Shown here one piece after another: positions 14,001 to 25,822 of a stretch of 64,000 nucleotides of DNA. A model generated the notes under the pieces. It made no database searches and was not told the DNA's origin. It was given only the letters and a program-made list of their open reading frames with translations. Position 1 is the first letter of the stretch; each line of letters opens with the position of its first letter. The DNA comes from Lichenostomus cassidix (lineage: Eukaryota; Chordata; Aves; Passeriformes; Meliphagidae). The translations under genes and the position numbers were made by a program. Location: the NCBI GenBank assembly GCA_008360975.2, contig CM039184.1, forward strand, positions 69,233,056-69,297,055. The letters are read 5' to 3'.

Positions 14001-16330
14001 GATCTTTATTACCACTTTTGATAATTTGATATTGCCTAGTTTCCTTGTACTCATTTGTCTGCATCTGTTCCTCTCTCTTATTTTTAGATGATTTTTGAGG
14101 CAGGACTGTGGGGTTTATCCAAACTTCATAGAACTCTTCCCACAGTGGAGTCTCAGTCCATGACTGAGGCACCACTTGATTTTGTTAATAGCAGCCATAC
14201 CTTAAAGGCTTAACTGATTTTCAGCTGTACCTAAATGCACATAATTGTTAATAAACCAGCTCTTATTTTTATTGGAATTGTTTAAATGTAAGGCCTTTTT
14301 CTGTAATTTAGTCTTCTTTGTAATTAGCAATAGTGAGAAACATATGGTTACTCTTTTTGATCTGAGCAACTAACCATATTTTGAGATCTCATAGGTTATT
14401 CCCACTGGATGAAGAAATTGATGGAGTAAATATTCTTTGATGTTTATTTTTCTTTATTTCTAAAAAGGTTTATTTCCAAGAAAGAAATTACTTTTTTTTG
14501 TTGAAAACACCAGGGTTCAACAAAATATGCCAGAAGTAATGCATCCCCAAGTCAGTGCCCAAGCAATAATACACTTTATGGGTTTTCTCTAAGGCATATA
14601 TGAGCATTAGCTCTTCTTATATCTTCAGTTATTACTGAGCTTTACTCCACTTCTTAATTTGAAGTCTCTTCTACATACACATATCTCCATGCATGTACAA
14701 GCTAAGCAAAATTGCTTCACTATTTTTATTTGGATTTCTGTTTTGAATCTGGAAACTCCTACTTACCTACATGAAGGGCTTGAATGACAAGTATTATAAA
14801 TAAGCATCAAGTTCATCTCTGTCCAAACAGTGCATCAATTAAAAGGAGGTTTCTTTCAATAATTGTAAGCAGATGCATTTACTATGGGTTTTGCTTCGTG
14901 GTCTGTAAAATCCTAACAGATAATAAAACTGGTTTTGTATTTTGGCTTTGTAAATCTCTGGAAAAACTGTTTCAAAAACATAAAGGATTTTTCACAGATG
15001 ACTGGAAATGCAACATTTACATTGAGACATTGAGATATCTCCATTTTAAAGCCGTAAGAAATTTTTTTTTATGCAGTAAGATAGATAAAAGTTGTAGGAA
15101 GTCCTTTGCTAACACTGACTGTGCTCTGTTTCAGAGTCTGTCAGAAAGCCAACCAGAACCTTTGCATGTAGCTTCAGGCTTTGCTGTTTGTGTGAATTTG
15201 GAAGACTCAGTTGTGGCTGTATGGTTATGTCATGTGATTTTGTGTGTCATGAATAAAAGGCACATCACAGACTTTATTATAAACTGTAAATAAAGCAGTA
15301 CAGCCCTTGCTAAATCATGTGTAATAGCTCTGTTAGTTTTACTCCCACATTCCATAACTGGAATTTTGCTGTCATTTTTTATTAGCACATTTTAACTAAA
15401 AGCTTCTTGTGAAGTCTAATATATTGTGATATGTTGAAGAATGCATACTGTATTCCTGTCAGGAAAAATCCTTTTCAATTGCCTTTGTTTTTCCTTTGCA
15501 CTTTCAATTCTAAATTTGTTTCTATAATCTTCTGCACATACCCTGTATACAATTACTGTCTCACAGTAGCTGTGGGGTAAAAAAACCTATTTGGGATTTG
15601 TATCAATACTTTGTGTCATTTCCTTGGATCTTAGCTCATGCTGAGACACCATTTGCTGCATGAGTAATCCTACTGGAGCATTATCATTTTGACTTTTTTG
15701 TTCATCTGTAAGTTTTACACCTCTGCTAGTTCTGACAAATAAGGGTCAGTTCTACCAATGCTGAGCTCCACTGGGTAAAGGAACATTGGATATGTCTTCA
15801 CACACCCAAGAGAGAGGACTGTGCCCTGCCCTGCTTTGGGGATGGAGTCCTCCAAGCCTGCTCTGGTCAGAGAGCTGGTTTGTGTCAGGCAATGTGGTGT
15901 CTCAGCAGTCACATCTGCTGAGAGGTGTGAGTGTTTTGGGAGCAGAGCTCCCTAATGCAGCTCTGTGGCTCCTGGATTGTGCCCACCAAGCTCGTGACAG
16001 TTCATCTAGGCAGAATTATGGTTAACATTTTGTGGTTTATATATTGTGTTCTTTACTTGGCATTGTTCACCTCACTGGGGCATTATCTTCATCCAGCCCT
16101 AGACAGGGGTAGATACAGAAAGTTGAGTGACACCTGCAACAGCTCTATATATCCATCCTCAAATTATATGTGCAAACTTCTGCAGCGCCATGAAAAAAGT
16201 TCTTTTTCAGCCTCATTTATAGTATAACAAAGTAGTTGTTATAAACTGTAACCTTTCAACACTGATCTTGATGAACATGCAACAAAAAGATAAGGTTTTT
16301 GAGAAAAGTAATTGCAATGATCTAACTATA
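5025..16330. other. AT-rich intergenic DNA, no gene recognised
   Basis: About 11 kb without a recognisable gene, RNA or intact transposon. The longest frames are a 136-codon frame in a C/T-rich stretch at 13238-13648 and a 169-codon frame at 14784-15293. The second resembles no family I know and ends at a TAA inside an AATAAA hexamer near 15288. The region 13020-13660 is strongly pyrimidine-biased. Nothing here supports a gene call. Confidence 0.55.
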
Positions 16331-16420
16331 ATAATACCTAGCTCTTGTACTGTCCTTTTCATCAACTGATCTCAGAGCACTTTAGAAAGGAGATCAGTAT
16401 CATTATCCCCATTTTACTCA
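16331..16420 (+). mobile_element. ancient amniote retroposon tail (MIR/L2/CR1-L3-like)
   Basis: The stretch contains ATACCTAGCTCTTGTA, then GATCTCAGAGCACTTTAGAA, then ATCATTATCCCCATTTTAC. The order and wording match a widespread old amniote retroposon 3' region, typified by CTTTACAAAGGAGG followed by CATTATCCCCATTTTACAG. It is heavily diverged and lacks the following GAAACTGAGGC portion. The exact family (MIR-type SINE, L2 or L3/CR1) cannot be assigned by eye. Confidence 0.5.
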
Positions 16421-17591
16421 TTGGCTTCATTTTCTTACAGTTCATTGTCCTGATTTGCAAAATGTATACAAAACTCTTTATATTCATCTTTCAGATCCAA
16501 TGTGAAGTGGGAGTTATACTCACTCTGGCATGAGAGGGTGCTTTTTGCCTTTCACATCCTCCAACCCCTACGCACACAGACCCTTCTATTTTTTCCTGAC
16601 TGAGTGGTTTTGCAGAGCAGAGATCAAAAGGAAATTTATCAGTATCTGTCTCCCTTCAGACCATTGAAGCCAGACTTCTGACAACTGTGTAGCAGCCTTA
16701 AAGCTGAAAGAAGCATCAAGAACGGGGAAAGAAAAGAAAGGAAAAAGTCCCATGGCTGCACTGTCATTGTCAGATTATGGAGGAGGAAATTGCAGTGTGA
16801 GAGCACCACAGATGCTTTGAAGGTAGGGTAGGGAGGCAGGGGCTGGGGACTGTGGCCTCACTTGATTGTTGGTTTGTCCAACCCAAAAAACTCCAGGGCC
16901 CCCAGTCCCCACAGACTCTTGAGCTCTGAAGTTAAAACAGCATCCTTTTGTGTTTTACAGTTGTGCTTAAAGGTGACCCAAACTGCTTTAAACATATAAC
17001 ATTCATCAGAAAGTACCAAGCATGTCATTTAACACAGTCCTTCCTTTATCTAGCTACTAAAACTAGCACAACAGGGTTCAGAATTTCTCTGCTAGAAAAG
17101 CTCTTGTGTATAAATGCTGAAACCTGGAACAGAAACTTACTGATCTGAATTTTTCCAGACTCCAAGGGATTCAGCCTAGGGATTGTCTGAAGCTCCTTGC
17201 TTAAATACTCAGCCAAGACTGCTGAGGTGATATTAGACAGCACAGGCTGTTCAGCTAAACCAGAGGAAAAGTCAGTGGCTCCTTTTATGTCAGTGTTCAG
17301 TACCCCTTTAACAGTATCCTCTATCCACAGTATTCCAAGTGATTTCACTAAAGCACTGGGGAGACTTCTGCTTCTGCATTGCTTGAAACAATCATGTTAG
17401 TTATGTGATTCACTGATGAAAGAGGAGCAGATAAATCCCTGAGCTCTGAACTTGGAAAGCAGAAAGAAATGATGGATGAACCTTCTGCATTGGCAATTCA
17501 ATTGGGTTCAGATAATGAATCAAATGTTTAGCTGCTTATCCAGACCGTATCCCCCCCAAACTCTCCAAACAGTTATATCTGACACTGGGAC

Positions 17592-17660
17592 TTCATCCAG
17601 CTCCCTTTGAAATCAATTAACAGACTCTCACTGACTTCAGCTGGGAGGCCATCAGGCCCT
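17592..17660. repeat. degraded ancient amniote repeat (CACTGACTTCAG...CATCAGGCCC)
   Basis: CTCACTGACTTCAGCTGGG followed by CCATCAGGCCC resembles the old reptile/bird repeat word CCCATTGACTTCAATGGG followed by ATCAGGCCC, which I know as a degraded interspersed repeat. Divergence is high, so this is a pattern match rather than a proven family assignment. Confidence 0.35.
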
Positions 17661-20600
17661 AGGGCTCAAACAGGTTTGTTCTCGCGTGACTTACAGATTG
17701 TTTTGCATTGTGGTTGAGATGGGGACAAGGTTGACAGAACACTAGTCAAAAGATAAATCTCCAGTCAGGGAGAAATGGGACAAGTGAAAATTCAAAGGAC
17801 TTTCAAAATCCTCTAAGAAAACCTCTGGTGGCACACCATTATCATGTATTTATTTTCTTTAGAAAATAGTTGATTCAGTTTGGGCTTTGTGGATAAAGAA
17901 AACCAAAACCAAACACAGACGTTCTTATTTGGACTATTCTGGTTCAGCCACATCAGTAAAATCCATTACATTTTATTGTCAATAGATAATTATTTTGAAC
18001 TTCATGATGGAGAGATGCATTTTGTAAATGAGTAGGACCTGAAAGAACCCTTTCAAAAAACATCCACATTTACCTTTGAATTAAGTAATGGCAGCATATC
18101 CAGCAAATTCTCCACCCATGGTCAGGGAAGTGTTTAGAGGTTCCATATGGCAGCTTGCACCAAACAAAGGGAAGCTGGCCAAAGAGGTAAATTAATTGGG
18201 ACACGTCGTCTCAAAGTTTTGCTCAGTGTCATTACTGCCCAGAGATACTCAACAGGATGCGGTTACATTTCATCTTCTTGGCATTTCAGAAATGTGTCTG
18301 AGTCTGCATTGCTGAGCCCTTTTCAGATTTAAGAGCTGTCAGGCCCAATAGTTTTGTATGACAGTGTAAATAAGAAAAGGATAAATGTTTGTAGGGAGGT
18401 TGTCAACATAGTATTCATGTATTTACAGGGGGGAAAACTCTATACATTACTTGCAACTAAAACCAGAGGGTTTTTTTCAGGAAATAACATTGGAGTTTAA
18501 TTTTTTTTTTTCTGAAAGAAGATGTAAACCATTTCTAATTGAAATATAGAAAACTTTAAATCAACAATTTTCTCATTAAAAAATACCAGACTGACCAACA
18601 AAATTATACTTTCTGATAAGAGGAAGCTTTGTGGTAAGAAAATGAGCCAAATCCATTAATAAATCCTTGTATCTTCATAACTACTTGACAGATATTTCTG
18701 GACTCCATGGTTTTCCTTCCAAATTAACCTTATTAATTTGAAGGGGGAAAAAGAACACAGATGTGTTTTGTCTCTGTGCAGCAGTTGGGGCACAGTTGCA
18801 GATCCTTTTTATTAATCTCTTTGTCTGTAGACACCCAAAAAAGAGTTTGAAAGGCCCCAAAGACGTAAAGCTCCAGGTGCCAATGTGGTGGTGCCATTTT
18901 AGGTCACCTCTGTGAGCACATTGAGCTCATTTGGCACAGCTGACAGGAGCAGCTGTAGGGACAACCATTTACTCAGAGTGGCCATGCACACTTATGGAAA
19001 AGATTCTAGTATAAAAGACTCCAATATAAAAAGACTACCTAGGGCAGAGACAAACAAGACCATACACTCCTTAAAGTGCATGTTTCTGGACCTAGTCTGC
19101 TGCCTGAGAATTGTTTCATGAGCTTCTGTAGGGTGACTGTGGTCTGAAGATTTTGGGGCAATTTAGTATATGCCTGTACAAGGAGCCCTAAATGCCAGAC
19201 AGAATTGAGTCCAAAATATTTTTAATCCAATTTTCTTATTATTACCTTCCACTTGAGTTAAAGACAAATGGAAAACAGAGAGATCCATGTTCCTTGTTTT
19301 TATAGCTGTTTTCTGGCTGGTTCTCAGGCACTCATAGAGGGTTAGTTGGACCCACAACACTGAAAGAGAATGCTCAAATGCAAAACATTTCCCTTTATAA
19401 TGAGCAGAGATCATTGCAACATTTCCATTCCTACTGCCTTTCAAAAACTAACCTAATGAAATATAATTTGGGACCTTAAACCACGTGACATAATCCTGTT
19501 TAAATAAATAAAAATAATCTGAAACAAAACGTCATTTCATTTATTAGCTACTATTTCTAAAATTTATCATATATTTTTTCATTTCCACTCAGTTGTGGAT
19601 TATGTGAAAGCTCTTTCCTCGAGGAAAAAGGCTGACCTTATATTGGTTCTGATAAGTTGGCCTCACTGCATCTGATGCAGAAAAAAAAAATTGGGATTTA
19701 AAATATGTTTCTTGTGACTCTTCCTGTGTCTTCCCTGAAAGTAATTTAATGTTGGTCTTATCAGTAGCAGGTTACCTCTCATGTCTGGATCTGTTATTTG
19801 TGGCACAATGTACACAGTGCTGCAGAAGACAAAGCATGTCTGATATGTCACACCAAAGCCACAGGAATGTCATAAGGCTTTTTCCTTAGTCTTCATTTGT
19901 TTGAAGGAATTGGCCATAAAGCCCAGTGCCCTGAGTGTGCTCATCCAAACATGATCATGTGAGGTGCAGTTTGCCAGATACTGCATCACACTAGTGCCCA
20001 AAGGCTGTTCTGGAAACATCTCCCAAAAGTGGGCATAAAGATTAAATGGTTTCTTCAGAGAGCTAAATCCACAGGAAAGAATAATACAGCTGTTTGCATT
20101 CTCAGTAACATAAGAACACAAGGCAAAGATGAGAGTCTATTCAGAGCAGTTTATTGTGAATGTCCACATTCTACAAAAAACACCAAAACATTATTCAATC
20201 TCTTGTGGTGTTTCTCACAACATAATGAAAACCTCTTTAAGACTGTTCTGGGCAACAGATACTTGTAGAAAACCCCTTTGTTGTTGTGGGTAAACTCATG
20301 AGAGAATGTGTTCTTCCACTGAAAGTATTGGGAAAAGTTGTATTAGATACACATCATCACAGTGGAGATCAGACAGATCTTATAGAAGGAAAATCTTTTC
20401 TGTTTTTGCAGGTTATTTGGGAAGACTCTGTTCACATTGTAGTTTCAAGCCTGATCTCACCAATTCTCAGAAACATCTACCCTTTTTTGTCTAATATGGG
20501 CATATGAACCAATGGCAGTGCAATTTTGCTGATGGAGAATATCTTTGGAACTGCTCACACATGTATTTCAGAAGAAATTCAAATGCAGCACAGAAACTCT

Positions 20601-22959
20601 ATGTTCTTTAGAGTAATTAACTAGTTAATTTGCTATAGAAGATGTTGTTTTTTAAGACAATAGCTACAACCACTGGGACATTTCTTTGTCATGAAATATC
20701 TCAGGTGATATAATTCTTAATAGTCAGGTCAAATCAAACAGTTGTAAGGCTAATTGCTCTCTGGAAAGACATCCTAGAGTACAACCATGAATGAAGAGGA
20801 ATTAAATTGAAAACTGGAAAAGCAAAACTGGATAGAAGAATGGCAAAATTATATATTAGACCCTTTTATTTACTGGCTTTAGCAGGCCATATGCTGAAGT
20901 ACTGACTCAATCCTTACTAACCTAGCTAAGCAAAAACATCATTCAAGTTAAAAAGTAATGATTAAACGATAAATCAATAGAGGAGATAGATTTGGGGATG
21001 GAGGAAATAAATAGTATTTTCACTATTGTATACGTTAGAACAGCCACATGTTTTAGAGACATGATAAAGCAAGTGAAGTTTTCAGAAAAGTGGAATCTAC
21101 ACAGGAAATGGTCTCCTCTCAGTTGGAAAAATTCCCTTTTTTTTTTCTTATTCTCTCCAGAACTCTCTTCTCCTTTCTTCTTTGGCATCCTTCACTTATT
21201 ACTATATTCATCATGATTTTGATGCATTGGAAGAAAGAGTATGTGTTGATAAACCTCATTCATTATGGATCCAAAACACAATTATAGCAATTACATATAA
21301 TAGTGGCAATATACTTTTAAAATCCTCACTGAGACAGCTGCTTTGAAACAATAATGAACACCCATGGTTTAAATCACTTACATCTGAGATTAGCTCTTTT
21401 CCCTCACTTATATCTTAGAAACATTATGGAAAGTATTAAGACAGAATAGCACAGACTTGTCATTGAAATTTTGTGGCAAAACACACAAAAAGAAGACTTA
21501 AAAACAGAGATGACAGTCACCTACTGCATTGCTCTAATTTCTTAGTTGCTTATTCCCACATGCAGAATTGGGGCTCTTAGGAAGTGTTTTAGGAAGACAT
21601 GAGCTTTTTCTGGGCCAAAATAAGTGGTTGATCTTCAAGACTTCAACACCACTTGACAGTAGAAAATCCCTCCCCATGAGCTCTACTCTGGGATCTGCTG
21701 TGTGCCAAGAACATTTGAAATGTTAGTCCCACTTACCTGCTGGATAAACTTTCCAGTCTTGGTGGGTGCTGAGTTTTTTTGAAACACTGGTTCTCTGATA
21801 TTCCAGTGATGAATTCTAGAAAAATGAAAAAGTCACAAATGTCTGTTTCCTGAGGTTTAGACTACAAAATAATTTCAGGAAAAAATCCTGGTGTTTATCT
21901 CCTAAAAACACATTTGACTCTTACTTGAGTTAAAGAATTATCTGCTGACTCTTTAACAATCAAATATGTTTTCCTCTTCATTCTACATCAGTTGATCAAC
22001 ATTTTATCAGACAGACTTTTCTGTAGAGAGGAAGCAATACTGTCAGCATTTAGCCACAGAGTTTCTGTATTTCTCTGCTCCTATATTGCCTGACTCACTA
22101 TATTTTTAGTCATCATCATCTCATAACTTTAGAGTTTTTATAATTAGCACTTTACAATGACTGAAGACTTCTGGAAAACTTGGATGATACTAAGCTCTCA
22201 CAATCTGACAAAATTTGCACATCTGTTATTCTGCCCAACCCAATGTCATGTCAGGAGGCATTTTCTTTAGTTATGTATTTATTTGTGCAGAGTTGCAGTG
22301 ACTGCAATATATGCTGATGGTGAGATTTTTCCATAAATAGGGAATTTGACTCCTAAAGTGGCACTCAGGTAGAATTAGCAACTTTCTGTCTCACTCATTC
22401 TTAACCTGTAATCACCAGAAAATAAACTGCATCTTTCTGCCCCACTGCATCAATTTGGCATCACTCTCATTCCATTTTTTCCTCTAAACCCCATTCTAAG
22501 TGATTTAACTTTTGCATTGCACTAGAAACTTTGCAGTATTAAGTTCTCCAGGTTATTTCAGAAGGCAGATGATAACATGTTAGCCACAGCACTATTTAGC
22601 AGTTTAACTACACATCTCATGAGACACAGCCCCTAAAGTAGGTAGGTAAAGCTTTCAGAGGAAGAGCAGGTAAAGAAAGATAAAAAACCACAGTTGAACA
22701 GTAATGTTGAAACAGTGAAATTTTAGTAATGAAAAATACATTGACATGCAACAGGTAATTCATATTTCCCTGCAATTCAAATCCATTTGGACATGATGAG
22801 GAGAGGATTGGAGATCAGTTGGGAAGCAGCAAGTACCTTGCAAGATTAGACTCATATGATGATGTCCTTAGAATTACCTTTTTCACTCACCACTAATCAG
22901 TTCTACTGCCTTCTTTTTCTTACTCACTTTATTTGTTTCAAGGGGACTGATAAGGCCCT

Positions 22960-23220
22960 TAAGGCAGTCCCATAATGATACTAATTAATTAATAATTGGT
23001 AGCAATTTGGGTGTGTTGAAGAGCTGACCTCAGATAATTCATGCATTGTGACATGATGTACTTGACAGTGCCAGCAGCAGAAACAGCAGGAGTGCCATCC
23101 TCCAGCTGCCAGAACTAATTATAAGCAGTTTGTCTTTTCCCTCAATGGCAGATTCTGTTTGTTTCACAACAGCCAATTTAAAAGTCACTTTTAATATCAT
23201 CATCCACAAAAGAATACCTG
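22960..23220. promoter_or_regulatory. candidate conserved non-coding element, TAAT-rich
   Basis: The block contains ACTAATTAATTAATAATTGG (about 22980-22999) and a second GAACTAATTATAAGC (about 23112-23126), separated by a more balanced, low-repeat stretch. Clustered TAATTA cores are typical of homeodomain-bound enhancers. The call rests on composition and motif clustering only; I cannot measure conservation. By position it would be a distal element between STX18 and, by synteny, MSX1. Confidence 0.3.
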
Positions 23221-23695
23221 GAAAAAAATATGTTCACTGTTGACCAAGAAACTGCAGAATGAGTTGGATTTCTGTGGTCACTTTTGCTAATTCAAACAGT
23301 GAACAGAAGGTAAAAAGCAGATGGAAAGTCACTCACAGGGAAACATAAAAACTACTCTTGCTTTTGCACAATTGCTGTGGTGCTGATGAGTTAGTTAACA
23401 CAGCAACTTAAACATCAAGTCCCCTGCTGAAGCTCTTATATTATGTGATCAAGCTTATGACAAAGGACCATAGGCTACATTTGCCATGAAAACTAATTCT
23501 GTGCAAGTCTTAGCAGAGATAAGGTGCTGAGAAAGTCATGTAGTCCTATAGACAGTGTTTGTTGAAGTAGAAACTAATTCACTGTTATGAATTCTCATCC
23601 TTCCTATTGCTTAGTATGCTCACACCATTAAAATCCTGCCTTAAAATTTCATCCTTCTTCTATAGTAAGGTGAAAAGGTTAATTCCCAAGGGACT

Positions 23696-23742
23696 AATCC
23701 TGTGAGGTGCTGGGCTCTCTCTGCTCCCACTGACTTCAAAGC
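23696..23742. repeat. degraded ancient amniote repeat fragment
   Basis: AATCCTGTGAGGTGCTGGGC, then CTCTCTGCTCCCACTGACTTCAA, matches in order an old repeat of reptile and bird genomes (ATCCTG..AGGTGCTGAGC followed by CTCCCATTGACTTCAA). It is short and diverged, with no coding content. Confidence 0.4.
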
Positions 23743-25604
23743 TAAATATTTGCTTCACATGAAAGCCTCTTTAATTCCCCATTACTGTAAGGTATACTTG
23801 CATACAACAGTGGGAGCAGTTGTCATTATAAATCAGACAGTTTATCAGGGGAGCTATTCTCCAGGGCAGAGCAGATTCTAACACACCACGACATACTTTA
23901 TTTGTTAGCCTCAGTTCCACAGGAATTTTATTCAGGCAGACACCTCAAGGCATGCATCTTTTCAAAGTGTTTAGGCAGGAAGAGAAATTCAAATTAGATA
24001 CACTTACGATGCAAATGCATTATTATTTAGCTCAAAACGACTGAGGCTCAGGGGTTGTAAATCCTGCCATAAAGAGATCTTTCAATTACCTTCTGTTCAG
24101 TGAATCAGAGAAGAGGAACTCTTTCCCTGGCTTTTTCATGCAGAACAAATTTGACTCCCAAACAAATATCAATCACCATAATACTCTATATTTTGGCCTC
24201 TATACAGACCTGACTCCAAGCTGTTTTATATGGGGTTTTCTTTTAAGATGGTGTCAAACCAAAACCTTGTATCTTTAGTGTGACTGAATCTGAGCCCAGT
24301 TCTGAAAGGCTCCTCCCTTTGTAAGCTCAGCAAAATTCCAGAGCAGAGGATGTGTGAAACCTGGAGCCAGATCTAGATCTGATTTAGGAATTCTTTCTTT
24401 CCTCTGAAATTTCATTTCTTCCTCAGCTCACCCCTGTACTTCGTTCCAAGTGTCCAAACTACAGATAAAATATATTACTGCTTTCCCTCTAATATTTCCA
24501 CAGCATGACTTTTTCTGGTGTCTCAAATTTCCTTTCACCTCCTCACTTGATATTTGACTTTTCTAACGTTCAGTTGATTCTCCTTCTCCTCTCCTTCCCC
24601 CATCTGATACCATCTGCCTGTTTCAAACATGGCTGTTATAGTCTACCTTCCAGGGAATCCTTCTGTTAGTTTGTCTCATTCCACTGCACCAAATTCACAC
24701 CTTATTCCCCTCAGAATGCCTTGAATTTTTCCTTTTCCTGCCCCTCTGTTTTTGTGTTATGTTGATCAATTATCCCAATATGCTCCCCAGCAGCCAAATT
24801 TAGCATTGGGAAAGTTTTACATTCGCTTCTGCTTTGATCTTCTGAAGAGGTAGAAGAGCAGACAAGCACAACATCACTCTTCATAGATCTTGAAAAAGCC
24901 TGTGAACACCTGTGTCCACAGACAATGCCTTGACTGGGATTGTTCCTTTGCAGTCAGCATAAAGCTTCAATCAGTGTCGTTCTTGGCATGTATATCCACT
25001 CTTTAGATTGTCTAGCAGAAAATTCAGCTTTCCCATTACATAGTGATGATTGTGTAAGTGATGGTTTAAAGCTTATGTATGACAGAAACTAAAGGCAAGA
25101 AACAATTTCTCAGATACACAAAGCTATCCCAACAAAATTTTACAATAAGCCTTTTTCTCTGACATGGATAATATGCAGGCTCAAGTTTTAAGTTCCTCTA
25201 AAAAATCTTTAGATCCATATTTAAACATCATTTGAGGACATATTTATAACAATACATATATTCCAGCAACACTTTTTGCAAATATACATTGTACATATGC
25301 TGAAGAACATTCAAATATGTCTTCTTAGCAAAACCTGCTAGTGAAGCTCATATTCATCAAATAAAATATTTGTTTCATTCTTCAAGTTAAATATTTGATT
25401 GTATTCTAACTGTACATGTGTATTTTCACACAGAATAAATGAATTGTTGCAGTTTTCAATGTATTTTAAATGAAACCATGCTTTTCCAAAACAATCACGT
25501 GTGACAGCAGTGCTAGTGAAAAGTACCAAATAAATGTCTTCACAGACTGCAATTTCCTATGGGTTTCATCTAGAAACTATTACTTTACATCGATGATTGT
25601 AGAA

Positions 25605-25822
25605 GGCACAGGTCCTGTGGTTAGGGAATGGAGGTCAGGAGGTCAGGGCTCCATTCTCTGCCCTGCAGGACCTGCTGCTTCACCTCAGGCTTCTTACCTG
25701 AGCTCTTTGGAACTCAGTTTGCCCATCCAAGAGGGGCTTCATCTTTCCTACCTATTCCACAGGGAACTTATGAAGCTTATTTTGCTAATGTTCATTTAAG
25801 TACTTTGAAATATTTGCCTTGA
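25605..25822 (+). mobile_element. ancient tRNA-derived SINE, MIR/AmnSINE-like
   Basis: The layout fits a tRNA-derived core-SINE. A head with GTGGTTAGGGAATGGAGGTCAG is followed by CAGGGCTCCATTCTCTGCCC. A middle contains ACCTGCTGCTTCACCTCAGG. An L2-like tail reads AACTCAGTTTGCCCATCCAAG, CATCTTTCCTACCTATTCCACAGGG and a decayed CATTTAAGTACTTTGAAAT. This matches, in order, the old amniote SINE whose consensus runs from 'tggttagggcac' through 'cctcagttccccatctgtaa' to 'ctacctcacaggg'. The copy is very diverged and inactive. Frames through it are chance. Confidence 0.6.

Larger units (their letters stand above)
16421..25604. other. intergenic DNA, mostly unremarkable
   Basis: No gene or RNA recognised, and all frames are under about 110 codons. 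Two degraded fragments carrying a CCCATTGACTTCA-type motif occur at 17592-17660 and 23696-23742 (listed separately). A TAAT-rich block at 22960-23220 is a candidate regulatory element. The rest of this 9-kb stretch shows nothing I can name; 24440-24760 is pyrimidine-rich. Confidence 0.5.

Noticed and set aside
14784..15293. 169-codon + frame ending at an AATAAA
   Set aside because: No recognisable domain, AT-rich composition typical of the surroundings, no promoter or splice context. The overlap of the stop with AATAAA is probably coincidence.
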